Made by a program: the position numbers and the translations under genes. A stretch of DNA of 64,000 nucleotides from Pyrus communis (taxonomy: Eukaryota > Streptophyta > Magnoliopsida > Rosales > Rosaceae), in the NCBI RefSeq assembly GCF_963583255.1, contig NC_084804.1, forward strand, positions 32,156,953 through 32,220,952, given 5' to 3'. Shown here one piece after another: positions 25,067 through 37,154 of this stretch. The notes under the pieces were generated by a model. The model had not been told where the DNA came from, did no database searches, and worked only from the letters and a program-made list of their open reading frames with translations. Position 1 is the first letter of the stretch. Each line of letters starts with the position of its first letter.

Positions 25067-26006
25067 GGGTATATTATCAATTTCCCCCCTGAACTTGTGA
25101 CCATTGGCCAATTTCCCCCATGAACTTTAATTTTGGCCAATTTCCCCCCTCAACTCTCATAATTAGTCAATCCCCCCCCCTGAACTTTAATTTGGCCAAT
25201 TTTCCCCCTCAACTCTCAAAATTAGTCAATTTGCACCCTACTGTTAATTTTTTTTTTTTTTTTAAATTTTCCATCTATTCTTTTCTTAATTTTCAATCTT
25301 TCTAATAGCTTCCAACAAAATACTAAAATTAACATAAACTCACCTGCATAATATAGGGTAAAATGTACAAAAACATAATACAGTTAGTATGTGACATGAG
25401 TTGATTATAAGAAAAAGTTATGAATCGGGTTTAAAGCATGTAGAAGAAGAAATAATAACAAAAAGAAATAATAATCCTAAACTCATGGATCAAACCTATT
25501 TCAATAAAATGAGTTATTCTTAATAAGGAGTCGAAAATTATGAATAGACTAGCCGTTTTTTTACTAAAACTCGATTCTCCGCAATTTACTTGAACTTAGC
25601 TTTCACTTTTATAAAGAAAATTGTATTCACATACAAAAATTTACACATCAATCCTTTTTGTTATCAATTTTGTATAGTCAAAAATCAAATAAAATTACTC
25701 CATGATAAATTGTAAAATTCTAAATTTTAATCTATTTGTAATAGGATAAAGATATAGGAACATGATTAACATACATCTTATTTAGTTTCTTACACACACT
25801 TGTTTAATTATGATCAAATTAAAAATTTAACAGTAGGGTGCAAATTGACTAATTATAAGAGTTGAGGGGGGAAATTGGCTAAATTAAAGTTGAGGGGGGA
25901 AATTGACTAATCATGAGAGTTCAGGGGGGAAATTGGCCAAAATTAAAGTTGATGGGGGAAATTGGCTAATGGTCACAAGTTCAGGGGGAAAATTGATAAT
26001 ATACCC
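25067..26006. mobile_element. Long-inverted-repeat Mutator-like element with internal subrepeats
   Basis: A 940-bp element starting GGGTATATTATC and ending GATAATATACCC, bounded by the perfect 9-bp duplication AAAAAGAAA (25058-25066 and 26007-26015). Each arm is about 185 bp and is itself made of several units of about 55 bp containing aatttcccccctgaactt or close variants (complement in the right arm). The centre is AT-rich without a gene. It ends about 250 bp upstream of the p23 start codon. Confidence 0.9.
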
Positions 26007-26152
26007 AAAAAGAAAAGGAAGAATCCCTCCCAAAACAACCTACCCAAGTTTGGAATCACACGGCAGCATCTAAATCTAAGACCCCACCATAGAAAAAGTA
26101 CGGCCGGACTTACCTTTTAACGTACATTTTCACATTTTACCCTCCGTAAATC

Positions 26153-26160
26153 TATAAATA
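26153..26160 (+). promoter_or_regulatory. Candidate TATA box of the p23 gene
   Basis: TATAAATA lies 104 bp upstream of the p23 start codon. It is followed within about 40 bp by a CT-rich stretch (26191-26217) that would fall in the 5' leader, a common plant promoter arrangement. Position-based inference only. Confidence 0.5.
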
Positions 26161-26263
26161 ACACTAAAAGCCCTTTCCTTTCCCTTATAAGCCTCTCTCT
26201 CTCACTCTCTCTCCTCACTACGAAGTAAACCCTGTTTCTGCGAGCAAGGATCAATACGCCGAT

Positions 26264-28531
26264 ATGAGGTGTTGCTCTCAGCTCCCGTTTTATTTGAATT
26301 TACATTTACTTCTGATATTTATCTTTTGTTATTTGAGATTTCATAAGAAGCATAGGGTTTGAGTTAGGTTTTCGAATTTTATTTCTTTATTTTTTTATTA
26401 CCTTTCGATTGTTTTCTGTTTGGTTGCTGAGAAAGTGAAGGAAAATGAGTTATCTGTGAGTATGGAGACTCGAATCTGCCTAGACGGCTTGGTTTGTGAA
26501 TTGAGTTCTGTAGAGGTTTAGGGTTTTAATTCGGAATGATTTGTTTTTCATTTTCCTGGAAATAACATGTTCTTTGATTTAGCTGAGTGTTTTAATGGAA
26601 ATTTATTCTCTTATTTTCTATATTTTCTTTTCTCTACGACCAAACAGGGATTTAATGAGATATTGCTCGGTCTTTATTTTCCGGCTTTATTTTATCTATT
26701 CCCATTTTTGCTAAGCTTCCTGTTTCCATTTTCTTTTTCTGTTTTTTCATGATCTAATAATTGTGCAAACTGCAACTACGTGCTCGAATAAAAACTGCTT
26801 GAGCATTTTATAGTTGACAGCGTGCCAATGAAGCTTGATATTTGTACAGGAATGTTTGATTAGTGTAGGATTTTTAACAATTAGATGAACGCCAGTCTGA
26901 TTAGTCTTATATAATACTTGAGTTCTAGTTTCATAGTGTTCGATCTCTGCTGTGGGGTTTCATTTTGTTTCCTTATAACTTTCTTGGTCCTGGGATATAT
27001 GTAGATTGGGTACAACGAGTGTCCAGTGTTCTTTAACTGTTTGGGTATTTGGCATAGGTTGTGTAGTTCAAGAAATTTAACATTTAGCAATTGGCGGGTA
27101 AGATGGAATTTTGGGTCTTACTGTCCACCGTATAGCAGCCTGCCTGCCTGACATTTGTAGGCTTTACACTCTAGCGTGCAATCAATGAAAGTTTCAAAGA
27201 TTGGGCGATACTGATTGCAGAAATGAAAAAGAAAAATATGATATGAGAAAGGTGGAAGTAATTGTGCTATAAAAAGTGGCTAGCATGATGGATAATATTT
27301 TAAGTTCGTACTTCTAAATTTTGTTTGTTCTGGAGTATATGATTTACCTCAATTGTTTTGTACTTTAATCTTTACTAATTTTCATTTGAACATGTACATT
27401 TCAGCCGACATCCTAATGTGAAATGGGCCCAGAGGTCTGATATGGTCTACATAACTATTGACTTGCCGGATGCCCAGGATGTAAAGCTTAAACTGGAGCC
27501 TGAAGGAAAGTTTTTGTTCTCTGCTACTACCGGACCAGAGAAGACACCTTATGAAGTTGACCTTGATCTCTATGACAAGATAGATGTAAATGTTAGTTTC
27601 TCACCATAACCGTCATGGGTTTATTTCATTTTACTAGGATATCGTACCGGCATCAGTTATGGGACTAACATATTCTTTTACTTGCAGGAGACCAAGACTA
27701 CTGTTGGCTTGAGAAATATCTGTTACCTAGTAAAAAAAGCTGAGGATAAGTGGTGGAGCAGGTTGATAAAACAGCAGGGAAAAGCTCCTATCTTTCTGAA
27801 AGTAGATTGGGATAAATGGGTTGATGAAGATGAGGAGCCTGAAGAAGTTAAAAGTGACGAAGGCGGTGAGTGTTTCTCCAATCCTTCTTAAATCTCTTTC
27901 CGTATTGTCATAGTTGCCTTGAGGAATTTTAACCGGATGCTTTTGGCTGTAATTTTGGTTTCCAGGTCCAGGTGGGTTTGGAAACAATATGGACTTTGGG
28001 GGACTTGGAAACAATATGGACTTTGGAGGACTCGGAAACAATATGAACTTTGGGGGACTTGGAAACAATATGAACTTTGGGGACTTTGATTTGTCTGTAA
28101 GTATTCATACCATCACCTTACTATTGATTTATTTATACTGAACTAGAAGATAATATACGATCACCCCGACTACAGGATATACATTAAATTATTCATTAAG
28201 TAAAACAATTGCTTATGTTCTTTTATTTCAGAAGTTGAACATGGGTGGCGATGGCTCGAATGCTGACGCACTTGGCAAGTTTGATGGTGAGTTTCACAAT
28301 CTATAATCCATTCCAGTTACATGATTTTTCTTTTGGTTGGAACTGGACTGACAACTGCAGATTAGCGTACCATTTATTAGTGACATTTAATTTAACTGTC
28401 TTGTGCTACTAGCAGAGAATGATGATAGTGACACAGAGGATGAAACTGTTGACCAACCACCATCCGCTGCTGGAGAATCTGACGCCAAACCTCTTGCGAG
28501 TGCAGAGCATGACGCAAAGGCTTCCGCCTGA
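26264..28531 (+). CDS. Co-chaperone p23
   Basis: Six coding exons, 26264-26268, 27405-27591, 27688-27865, 27966-28096, 28232-28286 and 28416-28531, join to 223 residues. Only ATGAG is coded by the first exon; splicing completes MSRHPNVKWAQRSDMVYITI, the canonical p23 opening. The CS domain spans about residues 3-115 and includes ICYLVKKAEDKWWSRL, the WW-containing segment typical of p23. A Gly/Asn/Met-rich stretch follows, with four repeats like GLGNNMNFG, then an acidic tail (ENDDSDTEDET) as in other p23 proteins. p23 binds the ATP-bound N-terminal domain of Hsp90 in the cytosol and slows client release. All splice sites are GT-AG and phases agree. The gene converges with the B3 gene. Confidence 0.95.
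27975..28083 (+). repeat. Tandem 30-bp coding repeats in p23 exon 4
   Basis: Three to four near-identical units containing ggacttggaaacaatatgga encode the repeated GLGNN(M)(D/N)FG block. Adjacent copies differ by one to three bases, so copy number may vary between alleles. Confidence 0.85.
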
Positions 28532-29045
28532 TGATGCAATAGATTCAGAAAGTGGGCGGGTGTTACCACAATGGTCGAAGGATGAAAGCCTTTCTACAGC
28601 ATCTTCCCTGTTTTAACATGCACCTGAATGTGTGTTTATTTCCCGATACGCAACTTTGTGATTGCTTTGCTTCGCCTTCACAAAGGGGTTTTCCTTTTCG
28701 TTTTGCTTTTGGTTTTGTCACGAGGGGTAGCCTGATTTATTATCTTTCTGCTTACTGTGATTCGCGGATATTGGAATTTACCATGTATTAGAAGATATTA
28801 GCTTGTTCATTACCGGTGATGATGTATGGTTGATTTGTCCATTTTGTCGCGGTTGTTTACTTAGAAGCGTTGTCCCAGCCCACTTGTAGCCCATGCTATG
28901 AAAGTCCTCTTGTGTTCTCTTGTAAAGGAAGAATCTGATGAAATCTGAAATTCGATACGAGTAAAGTAAAAATTACTTAACAGAGTTTGTTAATTTTCCA
29001 CACTGAACTGAACAGCATCGACACAAAGGCTATAAGCTCTGTGTC
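28532..29045. other. Convergent 3' region between p23 and B3 genes
   Basis: About 500 bp separate the two stop codons. This is presumed 3' UTR from both sides. Nothing else recognised. Confidence 0.5.
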
Positions 29046-30677
29046 TTAAGCTCGGTATATGCCAACCTTGAATGTAGCATTACGAGTGCGACCCTTGTTG
29101 ATCAACTCAAACACACAAGCATCCCCTACTTTAACACGATTCTCTCGCACAAATGCTTTCCAACCGTCATAGACTCTTGCATATTGTTTTCTCCTGTATA
29201 CCCCGACGCGGCACTTGACAGGCCAACTTCTCCTGCTCGATATCTCTAGGTTCATGTCGCAAATGCCTCTTGCACAGACATGTTGCTTGACAAACGGTAC
29301 AGATAGTGTCTGCAAACATTACAAACAAATATAAAAACAAACCCAAAAGGGGTTATTATTTATGCTGAGAAATTATGTGATGTTGCTCCTTAAGCTGTTT
29401 CATTCCCTAATTCGTACTTTAATATGAACTGGGATTGAACAAACGTCGAGGAAGCTTACCAGCTGACTTGCTATGTATGATGGCTGCATTTTGACCACGA
29501 GAAACGGATTGCTAGATTTGAAACTCACAGCTCTCGAAAAGGCTCTATCACTTAACCTCGTAGTTTTTTCCTCATCCGTATACATGCCCCCACGGCTTCT
29601 TGTTTTTGGGCGAGGCGAATCCAAGATTTTGACAAAAACATTATCTCCATGTTCTTCATTCTTCGGCAGCTGGAATCCCCCACATAACTTGGGCACCCCA
29701 TCATGGCTTGAACTGATTGGATAATCAATCTCCAACGTATTCCTTCGAAAAATGCGCACTAGGAAATGCGAAAAACCACCTTCATGGCTAAACATCAACA
29801 AGTATCCATGGTTCAGGGAGTAAAATTTTGCAAATTCTGACCAGCCCTTTTGCAACCACACCTTGCCACATCTCCTTGTCAATTCTATTCGCCAAACTCG
29901 CCCCGTTGGATCCTTGAGGAACACGGAATCTGGCAGACAATCTTCATTCTTCATTACAAACGCCGGTGGAATTTCCTGTAATTAATTCCTCCTCAAAATT
30001 AAGATGTGCATGCAGATAAACATTGTTGCAAAGAAACCGAGAGTGTGGCTTAATAATCAAGTTGAAACATAAAGTTCAAAGGCATTAATCTAATCACTTG
30101 TAACAGAAGAAAACAAATTAAAAGATATAAGGACCGGAAAATACTTCATCTGCTTTGAATGTCAATGAAGGATGGGTTGAACAAAAAAGGTTAAATCCAC
30201 AAGATTTTAACAGATTAACAAGTTAATTAAACTTGAGATTTACAAAGCCATTTCCAAAAATACCAAAAACCAAACCGCCAAATGAGTCAGAGAGTCAGAG
30301 AGATTTATAACAATATTTTTGTATAAATTCTTGACATGCAGAAAGGGAAATAAGCACAAGTAAATATTTTTCAAGAAATTAATTAGCAAACAAAAGTTCA
30401 TAAAAATTTAATCAAGAATTAAAGGGCCACCCAGGATTTCCTTTATCTTTCTATTTTTTTTCCATTAAAAATCCAAGCACAAGAGAGTTTAAACTTTGAA
30501 GGACATCGCATGCAAGCTGAAAGAAGAAGATGAAGGGACACAGAGTGAGTGCGTGAGCGAAAATTAACTTACAAGCCTGCCATCTCGAAGAGCTTTGTCC
30601 AAAACAATCTTGAAAAAGGTTGGAACTTTCGCCGGAAGTGGAGAATCCCTGTCGTCTCTCCGGCTCGAAGATGCCAT
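29046..30677 (-). CDS. Two-domain B3 transcription factor (REM / VRN1-like)
   Basis: Minus-strand exons 30677-30573, 29975-29460 and 29309-29046 join in phase 0 to 294 codons with GT-AG introns. The first B3 domain spans about residues 18-115 (PTFFKIVLDKALRDGRLEIP, then VWLQKGWSEFAKFYSLNHGY). A linker rich in Ser, Arg and Lys follows. The second B3 domain occupies about residues 205-294 (VPFVKQHVCARG, GWKAFVRENRVKVGDACVFE, ending FKVGIYRA). This two-domain layout is that of REM-family DNA-binding proteins such as VRN1, which act in the nucleus. The start Met is supported by the fit of exon 1 to the B3 beta strand. A GA microsatellite sits 28 bp upstream of the ATG on the coding strand. Confidence 0.9.
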
Positions 30678-30702
30678 CTTTTGCTTTCGTAATGGATTTG
30701 AG

Positions 30703-30704
<2 letters not shown>

Positions 30705-30748
<44 letters not shown>
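30705..30748 (-). repeat. GA microsatellite in the B3 gene 5' leader
   Basis: About 22 uninterrupted CT dinucleotides on the plus strand (GA on the coding strand), immediately before the B3 start codon. GA-rich leaders are frequent in plants and bind BPC-type GAGA factors. A role here is inference. Confidence 0.85.
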
Positions 30749-30750
<2 letters not shown>

Positions 30751-30996
30751 CTCTCTTGTCGAACACGGAAAGCACTCATTTGCTCCGCTACAAAGCCTGG
30801 AGAAATACTTGCCCTTCAGATTTTCGGTTTCCCCGCCTTCCTTGTGCAAACGTGGGCATTTAGATGGGTTTTCTTGGCCCAAATTCAGTCTGGCCCATTC
30901 TTCATTTGGACTATTATTGCCCTTGTTCTAGGCTTAACAACTTTTCCATAACATATTTTTCTGAGGAAACAGTGGCATTCAATCACATATTTGTGG

Positions 30997-31192
30997 AAGA
31001 GGATCCGGTCCGGATCTCTCTCATCAAAGGTCTAGGATCAAGTGATTCGGGCCGTTGAAATTTGATCTAACGGCTACAAACAGGGGACCCCTCTAAAAGT
31101 TATAATAATTGTAACCGTTGGATCAAATTTCAACGGCCCGAAACATTTGTTCCTGAGTCTTTGATGGAAGAGATCCAAACCAGATCCTCTTT
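30997..31192. mobile_element. Short Mutator-type MITE, family B copy 1
   Basis: A 196-bp near-palindromic element with ends aagaggatccggtc and the complement of aaccagatcctctttt. The interior pairs gggccgttgaaatttgatc with gatcaaatttcaacggccc. It is flanked by 9-bp repeats TATTTGTGG / TATTTGTAG (one mismatch). Related copies are at 43647-43787 and 51535-51732. Confidence 0.8.
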
Positions 31193-31201
31193 TATTTGTA
31201 G

Positions 31202-32280
31202 GTCCTGTAAGTTTGTCATGTCAACGAACGGGTAATATTAAGGAGACAAAATTTGCTTCTGGTTTTCTTCGGTATTATAGAACTCGACTCCATGAGTGCA
31301 CCCCTACTGGTACAACCATGTGAACACAATGGATTACAAATAGCACTCAGCTTTCACACATTTCTCTCTAAACTTGTCCGATCCTTTTTAAGGAGTACTT
31401 ATCTTCCTTATATAAACCCTCCATGACCCAAGTCCCTGGGCTCGACTCTTTCAGCCTTTACATCTAATATACAGAACACATATACTTGACTTGTTAGCTG
31501 CCCCTCCGTTCTTTAGCCGACACGTGGGAGCAAAGTGACATCCGTGCAAGTCTAGTTGCATGCTCACACACTTCTGTTCTCTTCAATAGTGGCCATGTGG
31601 CCTGGAGTTGATGTTTAAGTAGGTTTGTCCTTGTGTCCCTAGGATTTTGTGCTATAAAGTTGTTAGTGTCCCAATTTGTTCCTAACTATCGAAAAATACT
31701 TTACGAGGAAGCTTTCGACCTTCATGACAGGCAATCCAAATTGTCGAGCAATCGCTTAGAGCGCTTGGGGTCATCCTTCTCAATCTTGTTAGACATTGGC
31801 CTTTCTTCATTTGGACGAGTGTTCCTTTGGGCTCGTGGCGATAGGAAAGGAAGTCACCTTAACATTTTAAACTTTTACAATATATTGCTGCATTAGGCGG
31901 CTAAATTTTATAATAATCTGACCTTTCAAACGCCCGTCTCATCGTCAGTCGAGATATCCTGATAGCTACTTATCTAAACTACATATAACAAATCTCTCTT
32001 TGTCAACAAAAATAGGCTGAAAAGATCAAATTAACTTTGTAACAAAACTAAAGAAAGATAACCAAAATAAAATTTTGGGCAATATATTTATACTAAACAC
32101 AAGATAATTTTAATTTTTCAAAGCTTCACAGTGAGGTAATGGTATTAGTTGCTTCCATTTCTTTTCTACGTTTTTCTTCCAATAATTATCAAGAAACAGT
32201 TGATAAAGATATAACTGTCTTTTCCGCAACAAATAATTGTCTGAAGGTCTTTCCAAAAAAAACTTTAGCGATAATTTTAC
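31202..32280. other. Unassigned intergenic sequence
   Basis: No supported gene. Around 31260-31560 the sequence has LTR-like features (a tatataaac motif near 31409 and pyrimidine-rich stretches), but no second copy or protein remnant is present to confirm this. Open frames here are short and without recognisable content. Confidence 0.35.
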
Positions 32281-32285
32281 ACTCA

Positions 32286-32447
32286 GTAATACGGTCTAGT
32301 GATATTTTTCTTCACTTGTAAGTGAGAGGTCTTAGGTTCGAATCTTGTAGATGGCAAATTCGATACCAAATTAGGTTGCCCATTGTGTGACTTAGCCAAA
32401 CTCCCCCCTTTTCTTGGTGTAAAATATATCGTTGTACTAAAAAAAAA
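32286..32447 (+). mobile_element. tRNA-derived SINE
   Basis: The head contains an A-box-like acggtctagtgatat and a B-box-like ggttcgaatctt about 35 bp later, the split pol III promoter of tRNA-derived SINEs. A body of about 95 bp follows and the copy ends in a 10-base A run. The sequence fits SINE families I associate with Rosaceae. No clear target duplication was found. Confidence 0.75.
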
Positions 32448-32471
32448 GGGGGGGGGGGTGTGTGTTCCCAC

Positions 32472-32686
32472 GATTTTGGATCCTCGTCGGATTTTCTTTG
32501 AAGGATCCTGAGAATCCGTGAATTATGTCTGTTCATCGTACATCGTGCGGTTAGAAATCATTTTATTTATTTTTATTTAAAATTCAACACAAATAGTACT
32601 TGATAAAAAATGAACACATAATATATAATGAACGTATACGATTTATGAATTTCCAAGATCTTCAAAAAAAAGAAGGATCTGATGGA
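32472..32686. mobile_element. Short Mutator-type MITE, family A copy 3
   Basis: A 215-bp element with perfect 9-bp duplication TGTTCCCAC (32463-32471 and 32687-32695). It carries ttggatcctc at the left and aaggatctga at the right. The interior gttcatcgtacatcgtgcgg and ataatgaacg words match copies 1 and 2. It follows the SINE after only about 25 bp. Confidence 0.9.
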
Positions 32687-32699
32687 TGTTCCCACCTCT

Positions 32700-33350
32700 G
32701 CTGATAGGGACGTATTAGGAAAACATAAAAAAAATGATATTTTGGTGTGCGAACGAACCGCCAATTCCAAAACAGGATAAATTCCATAAAATTTGATATA
32801 CGTAATTATGGAAAATATGTGGACCGTGGACGTGATTTGATGCGACAAAAGCAAAAGTGACCTACTGCTTACCCTTAACGTCAAGACAGGATATCACACC
32901 CCATGTTCCCAATTTACCAAATTGGGGAAGCAAAGTTAGTAATTATTATTAATAGAAAATAAATAAAGAAATTTGAGTTACTCTTAATTTTGGAATCAAA
33001 GTGAAAGAATAAGGAACAAAAAATAGTGAAAATTAATAGAACACAAGGGGCGTTTAATTGATCAGACTAAGAATAGTTAAAAAAAACTGAAAACTTTTAT
33101 TTGTAAATAAAATGTTTTAGGTTCAAATTTGAGAATGACGAGGTAACAATCAATTTATCTTTCATCATCTTAGTACTAATAATACAAAAAAAAAAAAAAC
33201 CACTAATCTTAGCCTGCATCAAACATAGAGTAAAAAAAAACTTAATAAGCTGAGATTATTTCTTTCTCGTGTCATGTTGGCTTATGTTAGACTATTTAAA
33301 ATGCGGCTTATTAAAACACGGCATCATTTCTGCCGTGAAGGCTAAGTGGC
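32700..33350. other. AT-rich intergenic, possible SINE-like fragment
   Basis: Low-complexity AT-rich sequence. The stretch at 33092-33202 includes ggttcaaattt and ends in a 13-base A run, so it may be another decayed SINE. No coding feature supported. Confidence 0.35.
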
Positions 33351-33353
33351 TAT

Positions 33354-33640
33354 TGAGGAAAGGTTGTTAGGGTTATTTGGCTCATGTGGTATTGAACAAA
33401 GATACTCTTATCCGTGTAGAGGATGTACGGGTAGTCAGACATTTCCCTGATGTTTTCCTGGACGATTTACCTGGATTACCACCAGATAAAGAAGTAGAGT
33501 TCACTATTGATTTACTTCCAGGTATAGATCTTATTTCCTTAACTCCTTATCGAATGGCTCCTGTTGAGTTGAGGGAATTGAAAACCCAGTTGCAGGAATT
33601 GGTTGATAAGGGTTTCATTCAGCTTAGTGCTCATTATCCT
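33354..33640 (+). pseudogene. Ty3/gypsy pol fragment (protease-RT linker)
   Basis: Encodes [40 protein letters not shown] and [20 protein letters not shown], the region just before the reverse transcriptase in Del/Tekay-like plant chromoviruses. The same stretch occurs in the longer copy at about 39200-39460. It breaks off at codon SA and is directly joined to LTR sequence, so the rest of pol was deleted. Confidence 0.8.
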
Positions 33641-34343
33641 GCATCCCGGTGTTAGTGCTCTGCCCCAGGCCAATGTCTAGCCTTCACGTGATCGTTCACG
33701 TCCTGCACCACACGCTCACCTTGGATCCAAGACAGGTGTCAGCCTGTCGTACGGACCACATTAGGTGGTTTCGACTCGTAGGTGACTTGCGATTTATTGC
33801 ACAACCTTCACGTGATCGTAGCACTTGAACGTACTTATTTACACCCAGCCTGTCGTATAGACCACATTAGGTGGTTCCGACTCGTGTGCAAGAATTGGTA
33901 GATGAGCTATAGGCTCAGCCGTACAAGTCACATTAGGTGACTCCGGCTGATATATCATTTTACATTGATTTATTTCACCTGACTTACTTATTTCATTGTT
34001 GAGATACTTGACATGGCATATACTTGGTTTTCACTACTCTCAAGCATGACTTCTATATACGTATGTATTATTTTCTGGGAAATTATACGGGTTTTACAGT
34101 GAGGGGTTATTATTTTCGGAAAGTGAAATGGTTTTAAAAAGCTTTGTTTTTACCCACTCACGTTTTTTTGTTTTGCGCCCCTCTAGGTTCTAGTTAGAAG
34201 TTCGTGTTGGTGGCTTACGAGGAATCTACAACGGTTTTGACAAACTTTAAATAATGTAAGGATTTCTTTCGTGCCTTGTATAATTCTTACCTAGCTGGCT
34301 GGATTGCATCTAGGTTACCTATGCTCTGAATATGTGTATCTAC
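33641..34343 (+). repeat. Truncated LTR joined to pol fragment
   Basis: This segment is collinear with 35628-36345. It shares the ctgcatcccggtgttagtg opening, two copies of the motif cctgtcgta...gaccacattaggtgg, and ggttttacagtgaggggtta. It is therefore an LTR part of the same gypsy family, cut at its left end where pol joins and interrupted at its right end by the LTR that begins at 34344. Confidence 0.75.
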
Positions 34344-36659
34344 TGTGACAGCCCGTCCCGGATTATTCGTACTGTAGGGGTAAAATGACAGTTTGGCCCC
34401 TAGTATTTTTGTTTCGTTGTGTGGTTGTTTTGGGGTTTTGGTTGGCTGCTTTTGGACCACACACACCCCCACACTCATTCTCATCCTCTGCCCTATCCCG
34501 TGTCTCTTTCTCCCTTTTCTTCATCACTTACGTACGGACAAGAACCAAAGTACTCGAAAACGTTATAGATCGAGGAAGAAAACCATACCTTTATGTTTGT
34601 GAGGTTCATTCGAGTTCAACCATACCCATTTCAGGTAAGGAAACCTTTATTTTCACATCGAACCCGAGATGTTCAATTCGGGGGTACTGTTCATGCATAC
34701 GTAAAATCTTGTGTTTTTGGGAATTTCAGGGTTGTAGCAAGTTTGGTGAGGTCCTTAGGAAGCTCGGGGTAGTTTGTTTGAAGGTTTTGGACGTCGGGAT
34801 CGTGAGTTGCAGGTTTGGGCGGATTTGGTGAAGTTTTTCCGACGAGATTCCATTGGTTTTAGTGCTTGAAAGTGGTAAGGTTTTGTTCCTCTAGTTGTAA
34901 GCTTCATTTTGCTACCAATTTCATGAAATTTGGGTGAAAAACGAGTGAGAAACGAAGGTTTGAAGTTTTTCCAGTTTTTCGGCGACGGCGACGGCGCTGG
35001 AGGTTGGCCGGAAAAGACAACGGAATATTCCATCAATTTGGATGGAATATTCCTAACGGAATTTATTAGTTTTAAAGGAATATTCCTGACTGCGTTAACT
35101 GACGCCATCAGTGTGCCAGGCACGTGTCTGCGCGTGGGCGGCGCGTGTGGCCGTGCCTTGGCTGGCGTGTGTGATGTTAGAAAATTATTTTAAAAATATG
35201 GGGATGTTCGTGAGGTTGAGTAGATCACGTTGGTGTATTCATACACCCCATTTTAGTATTGTATGAGAAGTTATTACCTATTTTTGGTTATGTGCGTTAA
35301 ATTAACGTTTTTATAGTTGTTTTGCATATAGGTGAGACCTATCCCGAGGACGAGCGCAGTCACTCGAGGCAAGGGGGTTACGACCCTTCTACATACCAGT
35401 GAGTGGCCTTTTGGTTTTCCGTATATACCTATATACTTGTGCTTTTCCCAGAAAATGAAATGAAACGTTTATATGTTTTAAATGTCATGCATTGCGTTTG
35501 CCTATTTAATTATGCATTAGTAGTTGCATATATATATATGTTTGGTGCTGCGGACGTACAGGTAAGTGCCAGGTAAGTTATGATTTATGTTGTGATTAGT
35601 AGTGATGTTAGATACGTAGAGAGCTCATAACCTGCATCCCCGGTGTTAGTGTTCCCACCCAAAGTAAGGCACAGTCCTTCATGTGATGTTTACCTCCCAC
35701 ACCACACGCTCATCTTGGATTCAAGTTAGGTGCACAGTCCTGTCATACAGAGCACTATAAGTGGTTCTGACTCGTAGGTGACCCGCGATTATTCGCCCAG
35801 TCTTCATGTGATCGTAGCACTTGAGCGTACTTATTTACACCCAGTCCTGTCGTACAGACCACTTTAGGTGGTTCCGACTCGTGTGCAGGTATAGTTAGTG
35901 AGTTGGAGATTTGAGCTCTAGATTCAGCCGTACAGGTCACGTTAGGTGACTCCGGCTAACAGATTACATTGCATGGATTGATATTACCTGGTTTTCTTAC
36001 ATTTTATGTAGAGGCATTCGACATGGCATATTTCTGAGCATGTTTTCTATATGTGTATTTATTCTATTTTCTTGGAAACTATACAGGTTTTACGGTGAGG
36101 GGTTAGAACTTTGTTAATGAAATGGTTTTGAAAAGCTTTGTTTTTGCCCACGCACACTTTCTGTTTTGCACCCTTCCAGGTTCTAGTTTGAATTGCTCTT
36201 TTGGTGGCTCTCGAGGGATTCCCCGCATATCTGACAGATTATCACCAGTGTAGGACGACCTCTGGGTGTGTTTCGTTAGTGTTTGTTCCCCTGGACTGCA
36301 TTAGGCCTTTTGTGCTCTGAATATTATTTATCACACTTACGCTTGCGCATGTATGTTATCTACTAAGTGTATAGCTTGGTTTTTACTTATTCGTACTTTT
36401 ATTATTATTCTTAGTTTTCGCACTGTGCACATGATTACGTCACTCTCACGTGATGGCCAACATGCCCTGATCTCGATCGTGGTGTGTCATCTACATTTTA
36501 AATACCTTCACTCGCACTTTTATACTTATCTAGTGTAAGATAGCTAGTTTGGTTTTTATTTACTCACATTTTCATATCACTGTCACTTCCGCACTACACA
36601 TATGGCTACATCATCCTCACGTGACGGCCATCATGCCTCGATTTAGGTCGGGGGGTGTC
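34344..36659 (+). repeat. Long LTR of a Ty3/gypsy (Del/Tekay-like) element
   Basis: Starts TGTGACAGCCCGTCCCGG and ends ggtcggggggtgtca, about 2.3 kb, a size seen for Tekay-type LTRs. The internal part contains paired 'gaccac(a/t)ttaggtgg' blocks near 35855 and 35930. The last 320 bp are a diverged tandem duplication of the LTR end (36335-36484 and 36535-36659), each ending in gtgtca. The insert separates it from another copy of the LTR end at 37155-37319. No target duplication could be paired with certainty. Confidence 0.7.
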
Positions 36660-36712
36660 AAGTATATTTTTATAAACTTTAGAATAGTCTGAATAGGTCA
36701 ACAAACCCATAA

Positions 36713-37154
36713 GATCATCTCTAACCCTTTGCCTAAAACCTAAAATTTTTAGCCTAGAAAATTTAGATTTTAACCCAGAAACAACTTTTCTACTCCAACT
36801 TTTCAGGCCTAAAATTTTAGCTCCATATTATTAAAGAATGAATTTAGGCTAATATTTTTTTTTTTCTTAAAGTAACTTTTTTTAAAAGAAAAAAAAATTA
36901 TGTAGACTATCATAATTTAATTTTATGAACATTTTTACCTAAAAATATTTAGATTATAAGAAATACTGAAAAATCACTAACAGACACCATGAAACTCGGT
37001 AAACACTATGAAAAAGTATGAAACAAAATTTTTTTTATTTACTTTAGCCATTAGATTTAAATTTAGACCGTTAAATTTTTGTTTTTTATCGTTGAATTTC
37101 ATCAAATTAGATCTTAACCGTTGGATTCAAATAAAATATACATACATGATGGAC
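36713..37154 (+). mobile_element. Left part of a PIF/Harbinger-like MITE, split by retroelements
   Basis: Begins GATCATCTCTAACCC after the trinucleotide TAA (36710-36712). Its inverse partner GATTAAAGATGGTC followed by TAA lies at 42039-42055, so the two halves belong to one outer element. This part extends about 440 bp, to ggaccagcct, where LTR sequence takes over. Its last 360 bp (about 36797-37154) are repeated almost identically at 41561-41919. Confidence 0.75.

Noticed and set aside
30451..30951. Frames with long Arg-Glu or Leu-Ser repeats
   Set aside because: Translation of the GA/CT microsatellite on either strand. The supported gene is the B3 factor whose first exon lies beside it.
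34344..36659. Gene models on the several frames within the long LTR (for example 34385-34831)
   Set aside because: The sequence is shared, in part, with 33641-34343 as LTR. The frames have no protein pattern.
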